Shown here piece after piece: positions 25,601 through 31,900 of a stretch of DNA of 64,000 nt. This DNA is from Pomphorhynchus laevis (taxonomy: Eukaryota; Acanthocephala; Palaeacanthocephala; Echinorhynchida; Pomphorhynchidae). The DNA is taken from NCBI GenBank assembly GCA_012934845.2, contig WNNJ02003354.1:1-64000 (forward strand), given 5' to 3'. Positions within the stretch are counted from its first letter, which is position 1. Every line of letters begins with the position of its first letter. The translations under genes and the position numbers were made by a program. The notes beneath the pieces are model-generated. The model was given only the letters and a program-made list of their open reading frames with translations. It searched no databases and was not told the origin of the DNA.

Positions 25601-28592
25601 TATGCTATATACAGTTATATATAGCAGATATAATTGTATCAGATAAATTTAATTAAACATTTAAAATAACTTAGCGTTTAAACATTTAAAATATTAATGA
25701 AAAATATATAGATTTAAAAAATCAAAATAAATCTATTAATTTAAAATATTAATTACAAATTTGAGTAAAAACTTAAATTTGCTTTATTTAATTTAATTTA
25801 AAATTTAATCAAATGTTAAAATATTAATTAAACATATTAAAAAATATAAGAAAACATTAATTTTAGCTGACTATTTTAAATCCTGAAAACATCAAAAAAT
25901 TGCATTGGTCTATTTGAAGAAAATATTAAGATTCGCTAACACCAACCGTCATAATGTAAATGGGAATGAAAAGTCATTTACCGCTTTTATAATCAGAATA
26001 ATGATATGTGCAATACAATGAGTTAGAATAAATTTAGATATGATTAATGTATATATCATTGAATGTATATAAACGCACTATTATACATAATTCACTTTAT
26101 AAAGATAATGAATTTGTGCTACAGACTTTAAGAAAAGATAAGTTTCGTTCACATTAAAAAATGCATCATAATACATCGTAGTTGTTGAAAGTTCAGTAAG
26201 ATGCATTCATGTAATTGATTTAATTGACTTAATTGATTTAATAAGGTTTACAGTCGAATTGAATTTTGGTCATTAAATACAAATATTTTATTTCAATGAT
26301 AATCGGCATTTATAACTCTATTAATAACTCTATTACTCATAACTATTATTTACAGTCATTTACTAAATTATTAATTCATTGATGTATTGTAGAATGCATC
26401 CTAGTTTACAATTTTTTAAATAATTTAGTGCCCAGCAGACCTTTTATAGTATGCATGTATTAAAAACAGTGTATACTTTTGACAGCTTACGAGGTTTATT
26501 AACGTAAATCTATGTACTTTGATTTTCTAGGAAATACCTAATGAGCTTGATTATGACAACGTCCGATCTTAGTGCAAACTTCAAGCCGTTTAATCAACAA
26601 AGTGTTATCATGCTAAAAGTAATGGAAGAGTTCTGGGAGCAGGTATTCTAATTAAACAATATACATCAAAATATTTAATCTTAAAAATGTAAAATGTAAT
26701 ATCAGCAAATAAAAACGTATTTTTCGAATTTCGGAGCAGAATCGAAAACACATTAATTTATTTTTATTTTAATTTTAGAAATATTTATCCGAAACAAAAT
26801 CTGTTGTCTCTGATGATGCTATAAAAATATATATGAAATATAATATTTAATAAATAATTAAATATAATAAATTTATAAAATTTATTAAAATTTATTTATT
26901 TATTAAATATATAATATTTAATAAATAATTAAAATTAAATAATATCATAATAATATAATTCATTATAATGTTTACCTGAATAAATTGCGATTTTATACAC
27001 AATTTAATCAGAGGAAATACGTAATTAGTGTGTATTTGGCCCTCGCTGCAATGTTGAGTTGAGGAATAGTTGCCGAAATCTGAAAACATAGCATTTACTT
27101 TTAATAAACTCTAATGCTTATTTTAATAAGGATAGATAAACTCAGTTAGCTGATCCGATTCGTTTCCGGAATTTATAGCTTTTTACTATTCTTGTATAAT
27201 AAAGGTGAATCGGAAATATCGAGCAGAACTTTCGATCGTAAAGTGTACATATGAGAAAACATTCAATGGGATTGACCCTATCCCATTTTTTGAAGACTTT
27301 GATGACTTATACTCTTTTCTGTATATATGGAATAATTCCAGTTATCAAGGGCTCGTAGTAAATATTAAAAACAAATGGTACATGTTACGCTACCTTACGT
27401 AATAATATAATTGATAATTGTTTATTAGTCAATTCATAAAAATTGATATTTATTTTAAAGTTCAATTTTATATTTTAACATTAGCACTATTTTAAAATAA
27501 ATTATATGAAATCTTATAAAACCCTTATTTATTATTATTTATTACATAATTATTTAATTTTTTATCATTATTTTAAATTTATAAATAATATAAAAGCTCA
27601 GTTTGCTGATCTGATGATTTATCGACCATTCAAAGCTTTATCGCTACTACATATATAATACAATTAATACATGGATTATGTAATACATATTATCTATAAA
27701 TTATTTAAGCCCTAAAGCAGAAATTGTTTTATTGATTGGTAGTAAATAATACACGCTTGGCTAGAATAATATACTATTCTATACAATCAAATTACTTCCG
27801 AGTAAATACATCAAATCTGATGATTTGTCGACCATTTTTTGTCAACCATTTATTTAACAGTACAATATTTCAATAACTCTTGCTATCATCTAAAGATTAA
27901 AATTAAAATAAAAATTTGTTATAACAATTTTTAATTTAAAATTCCAAATTTTAATAAAAAAAATTGGCAATAACAGCTTATTGAATATTTCGAAAATTAA
28001 ATTTTAAACCTAAAGTGGAAATTGTTTTATCGATTAATAGTAAATAATACACGCTTTGTTAAAATAATATACTATTCTAAATAATCTAATTACTTCCAAG
28101 TAATACATCATTGATTAACATTGTTAAAATATCGTAAATAAATTGCTAGAAAAAAATAAAAAAATATATTTTTTTTATTATAAATAAGGAAAATTATATT
28201 ATTTTGTAATAGATGAATTTAAAAGCATCATCACACTTTATTTGATTTGCTTACTAAGGGTGACGAAGAAGGAGCACTCGGCTTTCCGATATGCGAGATG
28301 ATGGACCGAAATCATAAGCATACACTTCCACAACAACAGGTAACCCATAGGCAATAATTGTATTTTATCTCTTTCATTTTGAATAGATAGGCTTTTTAAC
28401 AAACATATGCATTCCCTGCTTCGAGCTTATAGTGAAAGTTTTACCTGAACTTCAACCAATAGTGGACGGGTGTCTGTAATGTTAACTAATATGCTGTTCA
28501 CATCAAAATTTGTTGATTTTAGATCGAATATCACGAAATGGGAAAATGTGGACAGTGCCTACATTGAAAGCCTACTTGAAAAATGCAACTAA
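4696..28592 (+). CDS. PDE10A: cAMP/cGMP phosphodiesterase 10A-like, 21 exons
   Basis: Dual-specificity cyclic nucleotide phosphodiesterase: hydrolyses cAMP and cGMP to the 5'-monophosphates. Exons read from the sequence: 4696-4708 (start, tentative), 5615-5743, 7926-8036, 9968-10206, 10260-10371, 10431-10493, 10785-10843, 12927-13037, 13091-13245, 13299-13391, 17150-17218, 17269-17395, 18968-19098, 19149-19235, 19286-19445, 21487-21642, 21697-21869, 26531-26642, 28259-28339, 28387-28475, 28523-28592. All use GT/AG borders and the phases close into one 780-codon frame. The 779-aa product matches the length of a vertebrate PDE10A isoform. N-terminal INEFLNSHREHLDEF aligns with the PDE10A N-terminus, and the closest relative throughout is PDE10A rather than PDE5 or PDE11. 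Weak points are exon 1 and the exon 6/7 and exon 8 borders. Introns are either about 50 nt or multi-kb and repeat-filled. Confidence 0.92.
5131..5490 (+). pseudogene. LINE reverse-transcriptase C-terminal tail, decayed
   Basis: Inside intron 1 of PDE10A. The reading frame gives LRDNVMNSVIRDRLGV, then, after a one-base shift near 5245, WLGYVLTMPRDRLPRKVF and GKRRRGRPRYQWRYQI. The R-WLGHV-MP-RLPK...G-R-RGRP-W pattern is the usual C-terminal tail of many LINE ORF2 proteins. The piece ends in a TAA at 5483. It is a 5'-truncated, frameshifted copy. An 8-bp inverted repeat (5098-5105 / 5119-5126) lies immediately upstream. The family is not identified. Confidence 0.75.
9437..9660. repeat. Tandem hairpin repeat, about 103-bp spacing
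   Basis: In intron 3 of PDE10A. Two copies of a stem (9505-9544 and 9608-9647) have the form GCCA, loop, AAGCC, loop, GGCTT, TGGC. In the first copy the arms are slightly degraded. A third partial unit (AGCTTTGACAATATTTAATAAC) lies at 9437-9458. Flanking TTATTATA and TATAATAA can pair around the second copy. I found no coding potential. Confidence 0.6.
9968..10843 (+). other. PDE10A: PDE10A exons 4-7: GAF-A domain
   Basis: Roughly residues 85-242. Recognisable blocks are YTARKRNPLAL (equivalent to the AYVAKSRKTLL block of PDE10A), GFGHVLSYPIITADDHLIGVI and ELFRRKNRPSFTVE, which match the strand before the final helix of a GAF fold. Exons 4, 5 and 6 are separated by 53- and 59-nt introns. The exon 6/7 border is not fully settled: a strong GTGAGT donor at 10490 gives no in-frame continuation with a canonical acceptor, whereas donor GTTATC at 10494 with acceptor TTTTTCAG ending at 10784 keeps frame. 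Exon 7 reads SALTVTHAYFNVFGTT and aligns without gaps to the PDE10A linker helix. Confidence 0.8.
11991..12082 (+). repeat. Folded-motif repeat, copy 1
   Basis: A GC-richer block of about 92 nt in AT-rich intron 7 of PDE10A, recurring at 22974 and 27007. Pairing that can be drawn: ATCAG with CTGAT (outer), ATAC with GTAT (hairpin), GGCCC with GGGCC (second hairpin), a GAAA linker after the second stem, and possible pseudoknots CTGCTA/TAGCAG and AGGAA/TTCCT. Similarity to copy 2 extends about 30 nt upstream (TTGTATTAGAATAAG). It is followed directly by an M1 element. Function is not recognised. Confidence 0.6.
12128..12325 (+). mobile_element. M1 element copy (short AT-rich interspersed element)
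   Basis: About 190 bp, starting near TAGTCAATTCATAAAAATT and ending near TACGTAGATTCAGTTAGCT. The interior is almost all A/T and contains ATATAAAATCTTATAA. Other copies with the same two ends occur in both orientations in this window. The ends are not inverted repeats of each other, so this does not look like a classical TIR-bounded MITE. The family is unidentified. Confidence 0.6.
14178..14399 (+). pseudogene. PLE N-terminal segment
   Basis: 73-codon open stretch containing CNCKSLSFDKINEHICTHNL and LELIENCELRKLLSKGYKYR. The last motif corresponds to the L-I-N-LR-LL-KGPKYR block that precedes the reverse transcriptase domain in a PLE-type protein family. The CxC at the start resembles the CxC seen in some PLE lineages. 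It is a fragment only. Confidence 0.55.
14456..14860 (+). pseudogene. PLE reverse transcriptase, N-terminal RT blocks
   Basis: 134-codon open stretch. ELTILKDNCIIKTIDKVTNN matches the V-PIDKA-NN block and ILYWNPKLHKNPIKPRFICS matches the Y-PK-HK-P---RPI block typical of Penelope-like reverse transcriptases. It overlaps the next open stretch by eight bases in a different frame. The catalytic YIDD block is absent from this stretch and is instead seen in the second cluster near 24170. Confidence 0.75.
14853..15608 (+). pseudogene. PLE fragment: RT finger segment joined to N-terminal segment
   Basis: 251-codon open stretch. It begins with INTYDFSTLYTNLD, the DFSTLYT block of PLE reverse transcriptases, then changes near residue 75 to a lysine- and asparagine-rich segment (KNRVKNIKKDMYINEQLEML) and ends with SKYIPKIRYKLLPLLGRKI. 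The second part is N-terminal in related proteins, so the order here looks like a junction between two partial copies rather than a natural protein. Part of it is repeated, more decayed, at 13660-14160. Confidence 0.6.
16370..16855 (+). repeat. Outer inverted-repeat arm, left
   Basis: Reads as the reverse complement of 27285-27780 with high identity along nearly all of its length, including an M1 copy (about 16525-16725) and the block GTAAGGTAGCGTAACATGTA. It lies in intron 10 of PDE10A, with the partner in intron 18, so the two could pair in the pre-mRNA around exons 11-18. Confidence 0.85.
16525..16725 (-). mobile_element. M1 element copy, minus orientation
   Basis: Begins GATCAGCAAACTGAG and ends TTTTATGAATTGACTAATAA, which are the M1 ends in reverse. 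It is contained in the left outer inverted-repeat arm. The right-arm partner is the copy at 27425-27612. Confidence 0.7.
17575..17921 (+). repeat. Direct duplication in intron 12, copy 1
   Basis: About 345 bp beginning TGTATTCATTATATTCG and ending GTTCTCCTATTATAAT, repeated at 18042-18400. The two copies are nearly identical except for a short block near 17735 (GCGTTTTGCATACAG against TTAAATCAATTAAG). The spacer carries TTAATTAATAAC-type simple sequence. No coding potential is seen. Confidence 0.85.
18042..18400 (+). repeat. Direct duplication in intron 12, copy 2
   Basis: Partner of 17575-17921. Its right half is also part of the left inner inverted-repeat arm (18195-18960), so this sequence exists in three places in PDE10A introns. 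Confidence 0.85.
18195..18960 (+). repeat. Inner inverted-repeat arm, left
   Basis: Reverse complement of 25720-26255. The right arm lacks about 215 bp present here (about 18323-18538). The arm ends only eight bases before exon 13 of PDE10A. Blocks matched include GCGGTAAATGACTTTTCATT and AAAGTCTGTAGCACAAATTC. Confidence 0.85.
20165..20345 (-). mobile_element. M1 element copy, minus orientation
   Basis: Begins GTCAGCTAACTGAGTCCACG and ends TTTTGATGAATTGAC in intron 15 of PDE10A. Both M1 ends are present, so the copy looks full length. Confidence 0.7.
20520..20655 (+). repeat. Inverted-repeat arm paired with 27120-27250
   Basis: CGATCGAAAGTTCTG, TTCCGATTCACCTT and GAAACGAATCGAATCAGCTAA are all found in reverse complement at 27120-27250. 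It is located in intron 15, with the partner in intron 18. The right end runs into a partial M1 copy (20628-20750). Confidence 0.8.
20628..20750 (-). mobile_element. Partial M1 element, minus orientation
   Basis: Starts TCAGCTAACTAAGTCTACG, then A/T-rich M1 interior to about 20750. The CAATTCATAAAAATTGA end is missing. Confidence 0.55.
20945..21146. mobile_element. MITE-like element with 36-bp inverted ends
   Basis: Left end GAATTATTGGAGCTGAATCA and its continuation match the reverse complement of the right end ending at 21146, with about two differences in 36 bp. The interior contains further foldbacks around CATCTTCAGAAAATTACCTG. There is no coding sequence. A related half copy lies at 38469-38585 and shares about 30 bp to the left of this element, so the true left boundary may be nearer 20910. 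It is in intron 15 of PDE10A. Confidence 0.7.
21172..21310 (-). mobile_element. Partial M1 element, minus orientation
   Basis: Starts ATCAGCTAACTCAGTCTACG and continues with the M1 A/T-rich interior. The opposite end is not recognisable. Confidence 0.55.
22974..23056 (+). repeat. Folded-motif repeat, copy 2
   Basis: Intron 17 of PDE10A. It has the same block as 11991-12082: ATCAG/CTGAT outer pair, AAATAC/GTATTT hairpin, GGCC/GGTC second stem (one G-U), the GAAAC linker, CTGCTA/TAGCAG and GAGGAA/TTCCTC potential pseudoknots. The first hairpin is longer here than in copy 1. PLE fragments follow about 230 bp downstream, as a second instance of motif plus PLE proximity. Confidence 0.65.
23462..23680 (+). 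pseudogene. PLE post-RT segment
   Basis: 72-codon open stretch, REHSCIPCNIKYNTLNNEIVRIATICND. It matches the conserved segment C-terminal to the PLE catalytic core, where a basic motif and E--RI--IC occur. It lies before, not after, the catalytic block at 24158, which shows rearrangement. Confidence 0.55.
24149..24343 (+). pseudogene. PLE catalytic YIDD segment
   Basis: 64-codon open stretch with MKYMFRYIDDICVFNSNNFY and HIYPESLILNKTNINDKEGV. YIDD is the reverse transcriptase catalytic motif and the following IYP-L-L--TN---YLDM matches PLE-type proteins. It is a fragment only. Confidence 0.7.
24550..24820 (+). mobile_element. Interrupted M1 element
   Basis: TTGATATAAATTATATAAAATC near 24550 and CACTTAGCTGATCTGATTC near 24803 are M1 interior and end sequences. 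The space between them is longer than in other copies (about 270 bp in total), suggesting a small insertion around 24590-24680. Confidence 0.5.
25452..25553. mobile_element. Imperfect hairpin element of about 100 bp
   Basis: AAAGTCAAA...CGATA...GCTA...AAAATTAT on the left is matched in reverse by ATAATTTT...TAGC...TATCG...TTTGACTTT on the right. It is non-coding and MITE-like. It sits in intron 17 of PDE10A, and a target duplication is not obvious. Confidence 0.5.
25720..26255 (-). repeat. Inner inverted-repeat arm, right
   Basis: Partner of 18195-18960 in opposite orientation. It ends about 275 bp before exon 18 of PDE10A. A weaker copy of its left end (AAAAAATCAAAATAAAT) is also seen near 25272. 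Confidence 0.85.
27007..27098 (+). repeat. Folded-motif repeat, copy 3 (degenerate)
   Basis: Intron 18 of PDE10A. AAATAC/GTATTT hairpin, GGC/GCC second stem and a GAAA linker remain. The outer pair becomes TCAGA/TCTGA, with changes on the 3' side that keep pairing. The downstream pseudoknot partners are lost. No PLE fragment is adjacent. Confidence 0.5.
27120..27250 (-). repeat. Inverted-repeat arm paired with 20520-20655
   Basis: CTCAGTTAGCTGATCCGATT, AAGGTGAATCGGAA and CAGAACTTTCGATCG are the reverse complements of blocks at 20520-20655. It lies between folded-motif copy 3 and the right outer arm. Confidence 0.8.
27285..27780 (-). repeat. Outer inverted-repeat arm, right
   Basis: Partner of 16370-16855. 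It contains the M1 copy 27425-27612 and TACATGTTACGCTACCTTAC. It lies in intron 18, about 480 bp before exon 19 of PDE10A. Confidence 0.85.
27425..27612 (+). mobile_element. M1 element copy
   Basis: From TAGTCAATTCATAAAAATTG to AAGCTCAGTTTGCTGATCTG. It is full length by comparison with 40230-40412. It is the mirror of 16525-16725. Confidence 0.7.
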
Positions 28593-28648
28593 TACCTGAA
28601 TGGCTTTTAATAAGGCGAAAATAATTGTATATTTTAACTTTTTACCAA

Positions 28649-28654
28649 AATAAA
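28649..28654 (+). promoter_or_regulatory. Candidate polyadenylation signal of PDE10A
   Basis: AATAAA lies 57 bases after the PDE10A stop codon. The next gene's stop is only about 270 bases further on, on the other strand, so a short 3' UTR is expected. Confidence 0.5.
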
Positions 28655-28877
28655 TAAGCAATTAATCAATGTTCTTTGTGATTTTATCATGCAGATATGA
28701 CGAATTAATGACTAATTTCCATTATTTCAATCAATGATTTTTCAAATTTTTAAAACTAAAACTGCTAAAATATTGAAAATTTAAAGTATTCACATTTTGA
28801 TACAAAGTATTTAATTATGAAGGAAGATAATTTATATCAACATGTCTTTTTTAAAACGCTGCAATCAACAGTTGGTC

Positions 28878-28883
28878 TTTAAT
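28878..28883 (-). promoter_or_regulatory. Candidate polyadenylation signal of EXOSC1
   Basis: ATTAAA on the minus strand, 40 bases after the EXOSC1 stop codon. This is a common variant of the AATAAA signal. Confidence 0.45.
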
Positions 28884-28922
28884 AGAATTTACATGTTTAC
28901 TACGAATAAAAATTCGTTTAAT

Positions 28923-31900
28923 TTAAGATAAATCGTCATCAGCCTCATCTTCATCATCAATTATGAACTCAGGTCGTACCTTTGCGACCTTTCTAGGTTC
29001 CGAACGATCGGGTACATAGCTGTTCAAAGTTTTCATTCGATTCCAGCTTATGGGATACATGCGCTCACCTAAAATAATATAAACACATTATTTACTGTCT
29101 ACTCGGTTTATTCTCGATATATCATTTTCTACAAATTTATTTTATTTCTGACTTTCTATATTTTACCAAATTTATTTTACTTTGCGATCATCGAAACATC
29201 AACGATACGATCATCGCATCATAATGGTGATATAAAAATTACTACATGCCAAATGAATTGGAACTAAAATACTGACGTTTAAAGAATAAGTTAAAATACT
29301 TGTGAAATTATATTTGATTATCATATACTTACATTCAAGAAATATTTGTAGAATACTTATTCTTTAATAATGTTTTCATCATTTAAGCAAGACACGGAAG
29401 AACAACGATAACAGTAACAAGTATCGTTTCGTCATCAAAATGACTTATCAGTGGCAAATCCTTTCCACTACTGGATACTAGTAATATACAGTAGTGGAAG
29501 GAATACTATTACTATCAAGGATACTACTATCGTTGTTCTTCTTCGCCTTGCTTACATGATTAATAACATGATTGTTCATGCGGGATGACCTCACTCTCTC
29601 TTGAGAAATTCATTAATAATTTTTATATAGTAAATTTTCTAAATGCAAAAAACTGATTTGTTATGAAAAGTTATGAAAAACAACTTGAAAAGACAAATCC
29701 AAAGCATATGGTACAAAATGACCAATTGCTTACGGTCAGCACCGATTTGTGTCGATAGGCGAACATCAATGATATAGCGGAAAAGATTATAGGATTTATA
29801 TTAAAAACTGATTAATAATAAAATGCGCAGATTTTGTGAGCATATAAGTCAATGGAAGTGTGGAAGCATTGGTTTTTATTATATGGTTAGCAAACGGATG
29901 TTTTGGAAATTTTGTTGAAATTTCTTCCGGATAAAAAATTTTATGTAATAAATTAAGATGTAGAAAATATTAAATTACATGATCGCATGATTGATATTAA
30001 TTACAAGTTTACCAGTAAAATGAATAGAAACCGAACTCGTTGGTTTATCTTAATTTTGTTGAATTAAAATGTCACAGTCAGCAAATGGAAAAAATATCCA
30101 GAAAAACAACTCCACCATTAAAAATACGATCAGTTTTTTTACAATTTTAAAGTTTTGAGAACCTAAATGTCTAAAAGTGCAATTTAGAAAGTAGATTGAC
30201 ACCTTCTGGATTGTGTGATGGCTTTAAGGATCAAGCGTTTTAATTCATCAAATTTGATTTTTACGAAAATGTATGCCTACGAGAATATATATTTACAATA
30301 TTGTAGAAATATGTACATGTATTGAAGATATCGACTTAAACTACATCATATTTAATTAATACACTCGTTGTATACATCGACCAGTGATCAGTAATTAACA
30401 TGCCAATTAAATTATACCGCCAGAAATAACGACACTTTGTAGTAGTGAATTAGCGTTTATTTTTTATAAGCGATTCATTGTTTTAATGATTTTTAAAATG
30501 CGGTACGAAAAATCAATGCAAATGTGTACGGAGCAAAACGTGTCGGAGCTTTCAAACAATTCCACTAAAACGATGCAAAATTCCTCCAATTTCGAAGGGA
30601 ATTCAACATTTTCAGGTACAGTTTCATCTTTTAACAATCAAAACAAAGTAAGTAACGTTTGTGATTCTCAAAATGATGAAGGGTTACTCCCTACAGTACC
30701 TAAATTAGAAATCTCGCGATAATCACGGCAATCAAACCGATAGAAAAGCATTGCCTTTTCAAGACATTTCTTCGGGAATTTGCAATGAAACGTAACAATC
30801 GCATTATATTTAACTCGGTTAAAGTACTTGATAACTCTCTAAGAGTATCTTTCACGAGCCACGACATTTTAAAAGAATTTAACGAGTACTTTGGGGCTCA
30901 TATGAAGGATATTGGGACAATTACTTTGAAGCCAATCTTGGCAACTATTAAAATTTCTAACTTCCCTCCTCAGATGGAGGAGGAAGATCTTAACTTGATT
31001 CAGGAAAGATATGATTTAACGAATTTAAGACAACTAAAGGGAAGGGATGGTGCGGACCTTCCTATCGCTTTCTGCTCCGCTGAATTGAACAAAGCACAGG
31101 TTCTGGCAAATAGTAGAAGTAACCCGTTCCTAGGGTACAACCTTTCCTTCCAGCTGGTTGAACATGACAACCTCACTTACCCTCATTGCGTGGGTTGTCA
31201 CAAGTGGGGCCACTGGAAATCTACCTGTTCTGCCACACCTCACTGTGGGGTTTGTGGTAATGAGTCCTGTCATCATTTGCTATTGGGGGAAAAATGTGCT
31301 GCTCCCCCAGTCTGCTCGAATTGCAAGGGAGCACACCCCGCCTGGTCAAGAAGGTGCCAGGTGTTTAAAGATTACAAAAAGAGTTTTGTCACTCCCTATC
31401 AACCGAAATCCTCCTTCGTGGATGCAGCAAAAGGTCCTGTCATCGTGGATGGTAGAATGTCTGATGCTGATCTGATGAGGATTATAAACATGAATAAAAC
31501 CGAAACTATTGCCTCCGTGGAGCTTATGATCAAACAGTTAGTTTGTCTTTCTTGGGTGCGGCCCCAGAACCGGTGGTCTCAGTATTGCAGTCCAGCAAAA
31601 AACGCGGACCTCCGCTCCGAAAGCCCCACCACTGAAGGTCGGGCGACTGCTGAAGGAAAAGAATACAACGAGGGGAAATGAAGATATTGCCCAGGGGGCT
31701 CCGGCCTCGGATGGGGCTAGTGGCAAGGGGGTGACCCTCTTGCACCTAGTTCTGTCTAGGTTGGCTGCTCCCGTCCAACTGATCTGCCACAATAATGAGT
31801 AAACCCGAGCCTTTTTCACTGAATATTCTTCAGTGGAATTCGGGAGGTGCTTCTGCCCTTAGACTTTTATCTGGAAGAGACGCAGATGTTATAGTCCTTC

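Larger units (their letters stand above)
18968..28592 (+). other. PDE10A: PDE10A exons 13-21: catalytic HD domain
   Basis: Roughly residues 428-779. Metal-site signatures are present: YHNWCHAF (His about 523 and 527) in exon 15, LCHDLDHIG (His 564, Asp 565) in exon 16 and MTTSDLSANF (Asp 675) in exon 18. The invariant glutamine and phenylalanine that hold the purine are Q727 and F730 in QQIGF, across the exon 19/20 border. MMDRNHK and the C-terminal LSNITKWENV also follow PDE10A. No key residue is missing, so the enzyme is probably active. Intron 17 (21870-26530) is 4.66 kb and repeat-rich. Introns 13, 14, 16, 19 and 20 are about 47-54 nt. The stop is TAA at 28590. Confidence 0.95.

Noticed and set aside
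30486-30722. Separate small gene upstream of LINE D
   Set aside because: Its start lies in flanking DNA and the target-site duplication. The rest is the N-terminal part of LINE D ORF1.
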